Shown: piece by piece, positions 17,729 to 28,131 of the stretch
Numbering within the stretch: position 1 is the stretch's first letter
Layout of the letters: each line of letters starts with the position of its first letter
Assembly: GCA_963787485.1 (NCBI GenBank)
Contig: CAWBDF010000007.1
Span: 620,001-684,000 of the forward strand
From: Bog-473 sp963787485
GTDB lineage: Bacteria > Actinomycetota > Acidimicrobiia > Acidimicrobiales > RAAP-2
Direction of reading: 5' to 3'
Length of the DNA stretch: 64,000 nt
Notes under the pieces: generated by a model
Seen by the model: only the letters and a program-made list of their open reading frames with translations
Told to the model about the DNA's origin: nothing
Databases searched by the model: none
Made by a program: the position numbers and the translations under genes

Positions 17729-19048
17729 ATGGCCCTCAACGGAGGCGCAACGGAGAAGCACGGCCGGCGCGGTCCGAAGGCCCGGCGGCGGATCGAGCGG
17801 GCGATGATCGCCACGGGCCTCGTGACCCTGCCGCTCGGTGCCGTCATCGCCGCCGCGCCCGCCGCGCACGCGTCGTACCTCGGAAACAACGGACCCATCG
17901 CCTTCGCCTCCACCCGGGCGAACGGTGGCTCATTCGGCGGCATCTTCCAGGTGAACAGCCAGGCATCGGGGCTGGGGACGGCGAGCGGTGACCAAGCGGC
18001 GACGTCGGGACTGACGAACGCCGGGGGCGGAAGTGGCAACGACTCCGAGCCCTTCTACGCCCCCGGAGGTGGCACGGTCTTCTTCTCGAGCAGCCGGGAC
18101 ACGGCCGGCGATTGGGCGATCTTCGACATCCCGACCGCGTCTCCCGAGCCGCCCGGATCGGCGACCGAACTCTCGCAGGTCTCGGGCAGCGAATCGAACA
18201 ATGACTATGCGCCCTCGGTGGCCAAGGACGGGCGCACCGTCGTCTTCAACCGGAACGACAGCACCCTCGACACCCTCGACGCCCTCGCGCCGACGCCGTC
18301 GAGCACGGTGTGCGTCCTCTACACCCCCGCTGTCGGTCTCCAGACGATCAACAGCAGCGTCGGCGCTACCAGCCGGGCCGTGTTCAACCCGGTCGACCCC
18401 ACCCAGCTCCTCTATGTGGGGGACGACAACCACCTGCACCTCGTGAAGGGACTTCCCGCCCCTTCGGCCACCGCGCCGAGCAACCCGTGCGGCGCCGTGG
18501 CCGGGCAGAACGGGGTCACCGACACGGACCTCTCGGTGGCCGCCATCGACTCGGTGACCGGGCTCGTCGACACGGGCTCTTACGGTGACGAGAACCCGGA
18601 CTGGAGCCCCGACGGCACCAAGGTCATCTTCGACTCGAATCGAGGAGGCACCAATCACACCCTCTGGCAGCTGACGAACATCGCGACCGGGACGTTGACC
18701 GCCACCCCCCTGTGGTCGAACGAGGTGGGCACCGGGGGCTCGCGCAAGCCCTCCACCGAACCGGTGTACTCGCCCGATGGAACCCAGGTGGCCTTCGTGC
18801 AGAACGGATCGGGCCAGAACACCTTCATTGGCTCCATCGTCTCCCTCGGCAGTGGTTTCTCGAGCGCCGAGGACGTCAGCCTCTCGACCGAGGGCAACGG
18901 GATCGTGAGCGACCAGCCTGACTGGGGCCCGAGCCAGCCGAGCACCGGTACCCCAGAGGTCCCCGTCGAGCTGATGCTGCCGGGGTCCGCGCTGCTCTTG
19001 GGCGGGCTGTTCCTCCTCTGGGACCGGAGGCGTCGCCTGGCACACTGA
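17729..19048 (+). CDS. secreted TolB-like beta-propeller protein with TPEVP C-terminal anchor
   Basis: About 439 residues. A long twin-basic N-terminus (GRRGPKARRRIERAM) leads to a hydrophobic segment and an AxA site (PAAHASYLG). The mature part carries PD40/TolB-type blade repeats: NGPIAFASTRANGG, DNDYAPSVAKDGRTVVF-like, DENPDWSPDGTKVIFDSNR, EPVYSPDGTQVAFVQN. The C-terminus is TPEVPVE, a hydrophobic helix, then WDRRRR. This is the tripartite layout of a sorting signal, and the next gene ends the same way. ATG 17729 has GGAG five bases before it. The propeller probably binds a ligand or protein outside the cell; no enzyme motif was seen. Confidence 0.75.
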   Translation: MALNGGATEKHGRRGPKARRRIERAMIATGLVTLPLGAVIAAAPAAHASYLGNNGPIAFASTRANGGSFGGIFQVNSQASGLGTASGDQAATSGLTNAGGGSGNDSEPFYAPGGGTVFFSSSRDTAGDWAIFDIPTASPEPPGSATELSQVSGSESNNDYAPSVAKDGRTVVFNRNDSTLDTLDALAPTPSSTVCVLYTPAVGLQTINSSVGATSRAVFNPVDPTQLLYVGDDNHLHLVKGLPAPSATAPSNPCGAVAGQNGVTDTDLSVAAIDSVTGLVDTGSYGDENPDWSPDGTKVIFDSNRGGTNHTLWQLTNIATGTLTATPLWSNEVGTGGSRKPSTEPVYSPDGTQVAFVQNGSGQNTFIGSIVSLGSGFSSAEDVSLSTEGNGIVSDQPDWGPSQPSTGTPEVPVELMLPGSALLLGGLFLLWDRRRRLAH

Positions 19049-19203
19049 TTGATCCACACTTGCTCCCGCCAGCCTGAGCTGGTGTCAAGCTCGCACAACA
19101 TCCCCACAACTTCACCGGGTGTTCGCGGGTGACACCGGCTTGTCACCGAACGTTCACTGCGCGCGTCCTACCGCCGACGAGGAGTTTCCCGTAGCTTCTG
19201 CTT

Positions 19204-19932
19204 GTGAAGGCGGTCACACTGGTTGCGGGAAGTTTCGCGCTGCTGCTTGGCCTGGGGACCAATGCCTGGGCAGCAACGGCACCCTGTCCGCCGACGGGTG
19301 CGCACGGAGGGGATCCGACCAGGGACAGCTCGTGCAACGGGATGTTCGACGGCTCCGCCGACGGATCGTTGGTGAAAACCACGACTGCCGGACCCAACGA
19401 CAGCATCGTCTCCCCCGGCCAGACGATCACCGTGACGCTCACGTGGACCAAGCAGGACTTCGGGTGGCCGGGACCCTCCACGTCCGAGGACTGCGTGGAG
19501 ATCGGGTCCCGGGTCGTCAAGCTGAGCCAGGAGCACAAACCGGCGCCGCTCACCGGAACCGACACCTTCAGCTACGTCGTGCCGGCGACCACCGGCGGCC
19601 AGCCCGTCTGCGACCGCGGGGTGGTGTGGGGCTACGGACCGAGTGGCGACGGGTGGAGCAACAGCGACGGCAAGGGGCGCGGTTCCGGGCACGGTGACGA
19701 CGACAGGTCCCAACGGGTCGACGTGGCCAACTCGTCAGGCTCAGGCGCGGCGTCTGGACACGGCGCCGGCCCTGAGAGGAGCGCGGTCGTGTGCTACACG
19801 GTCCTGAACGCCGCGACCCCCGAAGTGCCCAGCACGATCCTCTTCCCGTTGGTCGGGCTGGCCGTGGTCGGAGGTGGTGTGCTGTTGGCCCGGCGTCGCG
19901 GTGCACCCGCCGAGCTCGAGCCCCCGTCCTGA
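19204..19932 (+). CDS. secreted protein with TPEVP C-terminal anchor
   Basis: About 242 residues. Signal peptide VTLVAGSFALLLGLGTNAWA then ATAPCPP. The mature protein has six or so cysteines (e.g. SSCNGMF, SEDCVEI, QPVCDRG, VVCYTV). A beta-rich N-terminal domain (GQTITVTLTWTKQDFGW) is followed by a Gly/Ser/Asp-rich stretch. The C-terminus is ATPEVPST, a hydrophobic helix and ARRRG, matching the tail of the preceding gene product. The cysteines suggest disulfide stabilisation outside the cell. GTG 19204 start. Function unknown; the shared tail suggests the two neighbours are anchored by the same route. Confidence 0.7.
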   Translation: MKAVTLVAGSFALLLGLGTNAWAATAPCPPTGAHGGDPTRDSSCNGMFDGSADGSLVKTTTAGPNDSIVSPGQTITVTLTWTKQDFGWPGPSTSEDCVEIGSRVVKLSQEHKPAPLTGTDTFSYVVPATTGGQPVCDRGVVWGYGPSGDGWSNSDGKGRGSGHGDDDRSQRVDVANSSGSGAASGHGAGPERSAVVCYTVLNAATPEVPSTILFPLVGLAVVGGGVLLARRRGAPAELEPPS

Positions 19933-19939
19933 CCGGTGC

Positions 19940-20704
19940 TCAGCTCTCGGTCAGGACGACACGCAGCAGCTCGTAGATCATGCGCGCCGTCGCGCCCCAG
20001 ATCATCTCGCCCGTGACGTCGAAGAACCACACCGGGAGGGGGTTTTGCTCCGTTCCCTGCCCGAGGAGACCCGCGAACCGCCACTGTTCCTCGTGGAAGG
20101 TCGCGGGATCGGACAGCTCGGCCAGGGAGACGTCGAAGACCCGGGCCACTTCGTCCGGGTTGGCCACCAGGCGGGGGCGCTCGGGCAGCGTGGCCAGGAC
20201 CGGCACGATGAGCGAGCGGGACCGGCGGGCCAGAACCGGGTGGAGCCAACCCACGGTCGTCACCAGGGCCGGGTCGAGCCCGATCTCCTCGTGTGCCTCG
20301 CGGACCGACGCCACCGCGGGTGTCTCCCCGTGGTCCAACCGCCCGCCCGGGAAGCTGACCTCCCCGGTGTGCTGCCGCAGGCCCGTCGACCGCCGGGTCA
20401 GGATGAGCCGGGCTTCGCCCCCCTCTTCGAAGAGCGCGGCGAGCACCCCCGAATTGACCTGCTCCACCGCCGGCCGTTCGAACACTGCCTCGAGCTCGGG
20501 CGCCTGCAGCACGTGACCGAGGCCCAGGTCCCCCGGCACCGTGCCCCGTTGTCCGACCCGGTCCAGCGCGTCCAGCACGCGTGCGATCTCGATCCCCCGG
20601 CGGATCGAGACGGGTACGCCGTCCCACGGCGGTGGCGCGCCCGGTGACCAGTCCTGCGGGCGCGGGATCACCTGGGGAGGGAGCGACACGGACATCGAGC
20701 TCAC
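19940..20704 (-). CDS. Nudix hydrolase, coenzyme A pyrophosphatase-like
   Basis: About 254 residues. The Nudix box is complete: GGRLDHGETPAVASVREAHE continuing EIGL, with the Glu ligands for magnesium. Upstream, RRSTGLRQHTGEVSFPGG is the CoA-pyrophosphatase (NudL/YeaB) signature. Family members cleave CoA or acyl-CoA to phosphopantetheine and ADP. It has an N-terminal extension of about 75 residues before the core. The start is GTG 20704; an ATG three codons in (20693-20695) is equally possible. The gene is divergent from the methyltransferase at 20755, sharing a ~50-base promoter region. Confidence 0.85.
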   Translation of the reverse strand: MSSMSVSLPPQVIPRPQDWSPGAPPPWDGVPVSIRRGIEIARVLDALDRVGQRGTVPGDLGLGHVLQAPELEAVFERPAVEQVNSGVLAALFEEGGEARLILTRRSTGLRQHTGEVSFPGGRLDHGETPAVASVREAHEEIGLDPALVTTVGWLHPVLARRSRSLIVPVLATLPERPRLVANPDEVARVFDVSLAELSDPATFHEEQWRFAGLLGQGTEQNPLPVWFFDVTGEMIWGATARMIYELLRVVLTES

Positions 20705-20754
20705 GCTATCGGGGTGCGAAGGAACTTGGGGTCGGTGGCTACGCTCTCGCCACG

Positions 20755-21597
20755 ATGGCGACTCCGGCCGAACTCCAGGCGCAGGCCGACGCGCTGCGCT
20801 GGTACCACTCCATCGACCTCGGCCGGGGCGTCGTCACCAAGGGCACCAGCGTCCAGGAGACATCCGCCGACGTCTTCCCTGACGTGGCCGGCAAGACCGT
20901 GCTCGATATCGGCGCTTGGGACGGGAAGTTCTCCTTCCTCGTCGAGCAGGCCGGAGCTTCCCGGGTGGTGGCCCTGGACCATTACGCCTGGGGAGTCGAC
21001 CTCAAGGCGCGCCACGCCTACTGGGCCGAGTGCGACGCCCACGGGACGTTCCCCGACCATTCGCGCGACGAAACCGAGTTCTGGCGTCCCGAGCTACCCG
21101 GACGGCGCAGCTTCGAGTTCGCCTCGTCGGTCCTCGGGTCCTCCGTCGAACCAGTGGTGGCCGACTTCCAGACCGTCGACCTCGACGGGCTCGGGCAGTT
21201 CGACGTGGTGCTCTACCTCGGCGTGCTGTACCACATGAAGGAACCACTCACCTCTTTGGAGCGGGTTCGACGAGTCACCCGCGAGGTGGCGGTGATCGAG
21301 ACCGAGGCCGTCCACCTGCAGGGGATCGAGCACGAGGTGCTCCTCCAATTCTACGCCGGCAGCTCGTTGCGCATCGACTTCGGGAACTGGTATGTGCCGA
21401 CGATCTCCGCCTTGCACAACATGTGCCGCGCCGCCGGCTTCAGCTCGGTCCGCACGGTGGTGGGCCCACCCGAGGCACGACCGGCCCAAACCGCGTCACT
21501 CTCCGAACGGGTGGGACGTCGCCTGGCCGGCCTCCCCGCCCCCCCGGCGTCCGCGCCCAGCACCAACTACCGGGCCGTGGTGCACGCCTACGCCTGA
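20755..21597 (+). CDS. SAM-dependent methyltransferase, CmoB/DUF1698-like
   Basis: About 280 residues. Motif I is TVLDIGAWDGKFSFLVEQAG, with the acidic end of strand 2 in RVVALDHYAW and motif IV in FDVVLYLGVLYHM. The N-terminal WYHSIDLGRGVVTKG resembles the Methyltransf_9 (CmoB-like) family, which in Enterobacteria modifies tRNA wobble uridine. Here a tRNA role is not established, and sugar or lipid substrates are also possible given the nearby glycosyltransferases. The start is ATG 20755; the open frame upstream overlaps the Nudix gene and was rejected. Confidence 0.75.
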   Translation: MATPAELQAQADALRWYHSIDLGRGVVTKGTSVQETSADVFPDVAGKTVLDIGAWDGKFSFLVEQAGASRVVALDHYAWGVDLKARHAYWAECDAHGTFPDHSRDETEFWRPELPGRRSFEFASSVLGSSVEPVVADFQTVDLDGLGQFDVVLYLGVLYHMKEPLTSLERVRRVTREVAVIETEAVHLQGIEHEVLLQFYAGSSLRIDFGNWYVPTISALHNMCRAAGFSSVRTVVGPPEARPAQTASLSERVGRRLAGLPAPPASAPSTNYRAVVHAYA

Positions 21598-21615
21598 GCG
21601 TCACATCTGGCTTCG

Positions 21616-21702
21616 GTGGTCCGTTCGAATCCACAGGGGAACCCGTGGTCCGTTCGGGACCCCAGGAAACTCAGTGGTCCGTGGCCGCTCCACAGGAGTA
21701 GA
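21616..21702. repeat. three degenerate 29-base tandem units
   Basis: GTGGTCCGT begins at 21616, 21645 and 21674, exactly 29 bases apart, with a CC(A/C)CAGG block in each unit. The third unit runs into the 3' end of the membrane glycosyltransferase gene and contains its stop codon. The origin is unknown and it looks like a local duplication. Confidence 0.6.
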
Positions 21703-23596
21703 GCCGTAGCGACGGCGACTCGACGAAGCCCCTCGACACGGGGAGCCCCTTCGAGCAGTGCCCGACAATGTACGCCGCGCCCGGAGACCGCGGCGTGGCC
21801 ACCACCGCGGCGCTGAAGTCACCGCGGGCCACCATCGCCGCCGTGGCTGATGTCGAGGGCCATGGAGTGGTCCCGGTGTAGCCCCCGAGCGGCACCACCT
21901 CGTCTCCCGTGGCAAAAATGTACTGCCCGGCCACGCTCGAGGTCTGGGCCGCGGCCAACCAAGACGTGCCGCGCCGCGTCGCCTCCAGGGTGCTCAGGCC
22001 CGGCGGGTCCGTCGGCGGGGCGAACACGCGGAAGTCCGTGGCCGCGTTGAACGTCGGTTCGAAGGGGGTGTCGAAGGGGCCCAGCCGCTTGACCACGACG
22101 GACGCGCTGGCCACGAGTGGGACCAGGACGATGGCCACCGCACCTACGACAGCGCCGACCGAGGCCAGGTCCACCGTGCCCGGAGTCGTCCTCCCCTGCT
22201 GGATGCGCCAGGCCACCCAGGTCAGCACCCCGGCTCCGGCCAAGCCGAGCACGACGACGGCGGCCTTGAGCCCCGAGGGCTCGCCCGTGCCCGATCCCGG
22301 GAGGAGGCGTGCGGCGTAGGCCGCGGTGACGAGCACCGTGGCCGCACTGACGAGCATCACCGCGGGCACGTGGCGGTGCCTCCAGGCCAGCGCGCCACCC
22401 ATCCCGAGCAGCGCGGCCACGGCGGGCGAGAGAGCACCCGAGTAGTACGAGTTCATCGTCGTGCTGAAGGTGAACGAGAAACCGAGCACGGCCAGCCAGG
22501 CTCCCCACAGCACCGCGCCGGTGCGGAGCAAGTCGGTGCGAGGTGCTCGCCACCGGGCCACCAGAATGCCGGCCAGTGCCACGACCGCCGTCGGGAGGAG
22601 CCACCCGGTGTCGCGTCCGTAGTACGACGTGAGCAACCGGGTCACCTTCGGCGCCGGCTGGCTCGCCCCGTAAATTCGGGTGGCCAAGGAGTGCTCGACC
22701 TCTTCGTTGGGCGACGCGTTGCCGACCCGTGAGAAGCCGTTGTACGAGAACACCTGGTGGTAGATGGAGTTGTTCGTGCTCCCGTCCGCGTAGGGGCGGT
22801 GCGAGGCTGGGGTCAGGGTGAAGAAGGTGATGTACGAGAGGGAGAGCACCCCGGCGGTCACGCCGATCACGGCGACCCGTCCGACCCGGGCCCCGAGGGT
22901 TCCTCGCCCGGCGAGCAGATAGGCCAGGCCGAGCGCCGGCAGCACCAGCCAGGCCTCGAGCATCTTGGCCTGGAAGGCCAGGGCCACCCACACGCCGGCC
23001 AGCACGATGGGGCGCCAGCGTCCGGTGCGGATGGCCGTGACGGTCGAGTCCGCTGCCAGGACGAGCAGCAGGATCATGAGGGTGTCGGGGACGTTCCCGC
23101 GGTCGAGCGTCACCGTGGCCGGGCTGGCCGCCAGCACCACCGCGGCCAGAATGCCCGACGCCGGCCCCCCCAGGCGTCGCACCACCCGGTAGAGGACGAG
23201 CACGGTCAGCGCGCCCTCGATCGCCTGCGGCAGGATCAGCGACCAGACGTTGAAGCCGAAGAGCCGGACGAAGAGCGCCTGCACCCACAGCGCGCCCGGG
23301 AGCTTGTCGACGGTGACCGTCCCCGCGGGGTCGAAGGCACCGTAGAAGAAGTTGTGCCAGCTCTGCGCCATGGAGCGCACCGCCGCGCCGTAGTAGATCT
23401 GAACGGTGGAACCGACCCGCCAGCTGTAGGAGAAGGCGGCGAGGGCGGTGACCACCAGGAGGGCGGGGCGGGCCCACGCCGGCTGGTCGGCCGGGGAGCG
23501 CCACACCTGGAGACGCCGGCTCCACGGCACCGGTGACGGGTCGACCCCCTCCGGCTCCCCGACGACCTCGTCGCGCTCGCTCACGTCGGTCGTCAC
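21671..23596 (-). CDS. ArnT/PMT-like GT-C glycosyltransferase, membrane
   Basis: About 641 residues with some twelve hydrophobic helices and a ~130-residue C-terminal external domain. The first loop contains IYYGAAVRSMAQSWHNFFYG and GTVTVDKLPGALWVQALFVR, the arrangement seen in actinobacterial YkcB/ArnT-like mannosyl- or arabinosyltransferases that use polyprenyl-phosphate sugars. Later VTLDRGNVPDTLMILLLVLA is also characteristic. GTG start at 23594-23596, with GGGGGGCGG just upstream. It lies downstream of groEL but is separated by two hairpins, so it is probably a separate transcription unit. Donor and acceptor are unknown. Confidence 0.82.
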   Translation of the reverse strand: MTTDVSERDEVVGEPEGVDPSPVPWSRRLQVWRSPADQPAWARPALLVVTALAAFSYSWRVGSTVQIYYGAAVRSMAQSWHNFFYGAFDPAGTVTVDKLPGALWVQALFVRLFGFNVWSLILPQAIEGALTVLVLYRVVRRLGGPASGILAAVVLAASPATVTLDRGNVPDTLMILLLVLAADSTVTAIRTGRWRPIVLAGVWVALAFQAKMLEAWLVLPALGLAYLLAGRGTLGARVGRVAVIGVTAGVLSLSYITFFTLTPASHRPYADGSTNNSIYHQVFSYNGFSRVGNASPNEEVEHSLATRIYGASQPAPKVTRLLTSYYGRDTGWLLPTAVVALAGILVARWRAPRTDLLRTGAVLWGAWLAVLGFSFTFSTTMNSYYSGALSPAVAALLGMGGALAWRHRHVPAVMLVSAATVLVTAAYAARLLPGSGTGEPSGLKAAVVVLGLAGAGVLTWVAWRIQQGRTTPGTVDLASVGAVVGAVAIVLVPLVASASVVVKRLGPFDTPFEPTFNAATDFRVFAPPTDPPGLSTLEATRRGTSWLAAAQTSSVAGQYIFATGDEVVPLGGYTGTTPWPSTSATAAMVARGDFSAAVVATPRSPGAAYIVGHCSKGLPVSRGFVESPSLRLYSCGAATDH

Positions 23597-23709
23597 CCGC
23601 CGCCCCCCATCGGCGCAACATTAGGTGCAACCACGGGGACCAGGGCTCCACTCCGTCCAGATTTCCGCCCCGGGGTCGCGACCACGAACTGGGGTCCTGA
23701 CGCGCCGCA

Positions 23710-23773
23710 GCCGGGCCGCGAGGCCCGGCCGCGATGCCCGACACGCCGAAAAGAGTAACCCTGCGGCGTGTCG
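23710..23773 (-). terminator. two hairpins downstream of groEL
   Basis: CGACACGCCG and CGGCGTGTCG (23739-23748 and 23764-23773) form a perfect 10-base inverted repeat with a 15-base loop. A second perfect 8-base GC hairpin, GCCGGGCC-GCGA-GGCCCGGC, follows at 23710-23729. There is no long T-run, as is common for actinobacterial terminators. Their position 60 bases after the groEL stop suggests termination. Confidence 0.4.
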
Positions 23774-23832
23774 AATTAGCACCATACGCCCGGGAATTGT
23801 GTGCCCGTGGCGCAGACGAATCGCCCCGAGGG

Positions 23833-25485
<1,653 letters not shown>

Positions 25486-25640
25486 GACTGTGTCGCTCCT
25501 CTCGAGCCCGTTGTCCTCACGGGGCTCGTCTCTGGCTCGTCTCTATGCGCCGTGCCTTTCGGGCGTGGCGCCGATGGCGGTAAGGGTGGGTGAGCCGCGC
25601 CGGACCGGGCAGACCCGGAGCGGCGGACGGAATCCTGGGA

Positions 25641-25931
25641 TCAGGCCAGCTTGGCCAGCACGTCCCGGCCGGAGAGGATCAACAGGTCCTCGCCCTCGAC
25701 CGTGATCTCGGTGCCGCCGTACTTGGAGTACACGACGGTGTCGCCGACCTTGACGTCCATGGGGATGACCTCGCCGGTGTCCTCCGAACGACGGCCCGGG
25801 CCCACAGCGAGCACCTCACCCTGCTGGGGCTTCTCCTTGGCCGTGTCGGGAATGACCAGTCCGGAGGCAGTGGTCTCCTCGGACTCGCCGGGACGGACGA
25901 CGATCCGGTCATCGAGGGGGTGCAGCTTCAT
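25641..25931 (-). CDS. groES: co-chaperonin GroES (Hsp10)
   Basis: 96 residues. It caps the GroEL ring. The sequence starts MKLHPLDDRIVVRPGESEE. The mobile loop lies at about residues 17-32 (ETTASGLVIPDTA), and the roof region follows (GEVLAVGPG). It ends LLILSGRDVLAKLA. The open frame extends to 26222, but the family start is ATG 25931, with AAGGAGG about ten bases upstream. Promoter and CIRCE operator lie directly in front. Confidence 0.98.
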   Translation of the reverse strand: MKLHPLDDRIVVRPGESEETTASGLVIPDTAKEKPQQGEVLAVGPGRRSEDTGEVIPMDVKVGDTVVYSKYGGTEITVEGEDLLILSGRDVLAKLA

Positions 25932-25956
25932 CGGAACGGGCCTCCTTGGCACTTCG

Positions 25957-25983
25957 TTAGCACTCTCGGGTTGCGAGTGCCAA
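25957..25983 (-). promoter_or_regulatory. CIRCE operator (HrcA site) before groES
   Basis: TTAGCACTC at 25957-25965, nine bases, GAGTGCCAA at 25975-25983. This differs from the consensus TTAGCACTC-N9-GAGTGCTAA at one position. HrcA binds CIRCE and represses heat-shock operons. It sits immediately downstream of the -10 box, so HrcA would block initiation. Confidence 0.93.
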
Positions 25984-26011
25984 CGATAGCGGGCGCCACG
26001 GGGTCTGGCAA
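25983..26011 (-). promoter_or_regulatory. groES-groEL promoter
   Basis: On the minus strand TTGCCA (26006-26011), a 17-base spacer, then TATCGT (25983-25988). The spacing is ideal for a housekeeping sigma factor, and the -10 box touches the CIRCE operator. Confidence 0.65.
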
Positions 26012-26128
26012 CCGGGCCCGGTGCGAATTCACCTCCAGGGTGCCGGGAACCGAGAAAAAATGCCGACACAAGACGACACACCAGTGGCGCCGACCGGGCC
26101 CGCTGCCGATGCACGGGAAGGTACGGAC

Positions 26129-26827
26129 ATGAGGTCTGGCGGGAGAATGGCGGTGGTGTGCGGCCTGGCGGCCGTCGTCCTCGGGGTGTTGGCGGCTCCG
26201 TCGTGGGCGAGCGGGACGTCAAACGGTGGCCTGGCCCAGGCCAAGAAGGACCTGGTGATCCGCTCCGACTTCCCGTCGGGGTGGAGCGGCCAGGGCGGCG
26301 TGACGACGGGCGACAACTCGTCCACCTTCCCCGGCGAGGACCAGCTCGCCAGCTGCCTCGGGGTCAGCGTTGCGCTCTTGAACCTCAACGCTCCGTCGGT
26401 CAACAGCCCCACGTTCCAGAACGCCCAGAGCACGGACACCGTTCAGGACAACGTGGCGGTGTTCCCGTCGTCGAGGGTCGGGGCATCCGAATACGCCGCC
26501 ATCTCCAATCAGAGGGTTCCGTCGTGCATGGGGTCCCTCCTCAACGGCGCCGACCGACAGCAGCTGGCCCAGGCGGTCGGGCACGGAATGACCATTGGGG
26601 CCGTCACCGTCAAACCCGCCCCTTCTGTCATGTTGGTCCCGCACAGCTCGGGCTTCACCATTGCTTTCCCGCTGACCACCAATGGCGTCGAGGTCCCGGC
26701 CGCCATCACGCTCGTCTCGCTGGTTCGGGGCAAGTACGCCAGCCAACTCACGTTGACCGCGGCGGGCCTCCCCTTCCCGGTGGCACTGGCCCATCACCTG
26801 GTGGCGACCGCCTACGCCCGCACCTGA
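26129..26827 (+). CDS. secreted protein of unknown function
   Basis: About 232 residues. Signal peptide MAVVCGLAAVVLGVLAAPSWA cleaved before SGTSNGG. The mature part has KDLVIRSDFPSGW near its start, two cysteines (QLASCLGVS and RVPSCMGSL) that could pair, and a beta-rich C-terminal half (SGFTIAFPLTTNGVEVPAAI). The overall pattern resembles small actinobacterial sensor-like or lipoprotein-like exported domains, but there is no lipobox and no known motif. ATG 26129 has GGAAGG seven bases upstream. It is divergent from groES. Confidence 0.7.
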   Translation: MRSGGRMAVVCGLAAVVLGVLAAPSWASGTSNGGLAQAKKDLVIRSDFPSGWSGQGGVTTGDNSSTFPGEDQLASCLGVSVALLNLNAPSVNSPTFQNAQSTDTVQDNVAVFPSSRVGASEYAAISNQRVPSCMGSLLNGADRQQLAQAVGHGMTIGAVTVKPAPSVMLVPHSSGFTIAFPLTTNGVEVPAAITLVSLVRGKYASQLTLTAAGLPFPVALAHHLVATAYART

Positions 26828-26848
26828 TCGGGGCCCGGGCCGAACCGG

Positions 26849-27883
26849 GTGTCGAGCACGGTCCGGGTTACAGTCGGTCTGGTGCGCGCCCCATCCGCCC
26901 AGCGAATGACGGGGCAGAACTGGACGGGGCTGGTCGAGGACCTGCCCGGCCGCCAGCTCTACCGGGGCCTGTTCCACCTCCTCTTCGGTCGCGACCCGGC
27001 CGACGACGATCCGCTGGCCGCCCAGCTCGAGGACGGGTCGGTGCGCCCGCGCCAGGTCGTCGAGTGGCTGGTCCACTCCGCCGAGTGGAGCCACTCGGCA
27101 CCCATGACCGAGTTCGGGCCGTCCCTGCACTACGGGCGGGGCGTGTTCATCCGCAGCCTGCCGCGAGCTCGGCGCATCCTCGACATCGGCGGGGTCGCCG
27201 TCGGGGTGCCCTACGGGGCCCTCGTCCTCATGGGCTACCCGTACCGCGTCGAGGAGATCGTCATCGTCGACCTGCCGAGCGAGGACCGCCACGAGCTCTA
27301 CCGGACGGACGAGCAGCCGACGTCGGTGGACACGGAGGCGGGGCGGGTCGCGTATCGCTACCACTCCATGACCGACCTCAGTCGCTACCCCTCGGGATCC
27401 TTCGACATGGTCTACAGCGGGGAGAGCATCGAGCACGTCACCCGAAGCGAGGCCGAGCACGTGGTGGCCGAGGCCTACCGGGTGCTGCGGCCCGGCGGGG
27501 TCCTGGCCCTCGATACGCCAAACGCCAACCTCACCCGGCTCCAGCAGGACGCCTTCATCGACCCCGACCACAAGTACGAGTACCGCCACGCTGAGATGGC
27601 CGCCATGCTCCGGGGCAACGGCTTCGTGATCGACCGGGCGCACGGCATCAACTACGGGGGAGGGTCGCTGGAGGCTGGCGTCTTCGATCCCGTCGAAGTG
27701 GCCACCAAGCGGGGCCTCTTCGACGACATCGACGCGTGCTACCTCTTGGCCTACGTCTGCCATCGCCCCCGCCGGCCCTCGGTCCGGGCGCTGGTCGACC
27801 GGACACACTGGCAGCTGGCAGGCCCGGCGGCGCCGACGCGGCACCTTGTCGGCCGGGCTCGCCGCGCCGCCACCCGAAACTGA
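26849..27883 (+). CDS. SAM-dependent methyltransferase with N-terminal helical domain
   Basis: About 344 residues. Residues ~35-85 (LYRGLFHLLFGRDPADDD ... VVEWLVHSAEW) resemble the DUF4214-type segment often found beside glycan-modifying methyltransferases. The Rossmann core follows with ILDIGGVAVGVPYGALVLMG, IVIVDLP, FDMVYSGESIEHV and VLRPGGVLALDTPN. The C-terminal ~60 residues are basic. The substrate is not known; surface sugar methylation is a reasonable guess from the domain pair. The start is GTG 26849; GTG 26882 or ATG 26906 are alternatives. Confidence 0.75.
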   Translation: MSSTVRVTVGLVRAPSAQRMTGQNWTGLVEDLPGRQLYRGLFHLLFGRDPADDDPLAAQLEDGSVRPRQVVEWLVHSAEWSHSAPMTEFGPSLHYGRGVFIRSLPRARRILDIGGVAVGVPYGALVLMGYPYRVEEIVIVDLPSEDRHELYRTDEQPTSVDTEAGRVAYRYHSMTDLSRYPSGSFDMVYSGESIEHVTRSEAEHVVAEAYRVLRPGGVLALDTPNANLTRLQQDAFIDPDHKYEYRHAEMAAMLRGNGFVIDRAHGINYGGGSLEAGVFDPVEVATKRGLFDDIDACYLLAYVCHRPRRPSVRALVDRTHWQLAGPAAPTRHLVGRARRAATRN

Positions 27884-28131
27884 CCACCCGCGGGAAGGTC
27901 CGGCCGGCACCGGGGGCCCATTGTCGTGCGCGCCCCCGAACCCGAAGTGTTCGATACCGTCTGGACGGCCAGAGAGCCCCTGCAAGCTCATGGGCACCAC
28001 CCGATACCCCAAGGCTGAGTAACCATGTCAAGGAGACCGTCGTGAAGCCGTGTGCGGGAATTCGCATGCACGGATTGAAAGGGGAATGGGGAAACAGATC
28101 CGCTCGTCGGACACTGCGCCCCTGACCACGA

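Noticed and set aside
21616..21702. CRISPR-like regular spacing (29 bases)
   Set aside because: Only three degenerate units without conserved repeat/spacer structure, overlapping a coding end.
22757..23536. Long plus-strand ORFs opposite the GT-C gene
   Set aside because: Arg/Gly/His-rich composition typical of antisense frames in high-GC DNA.
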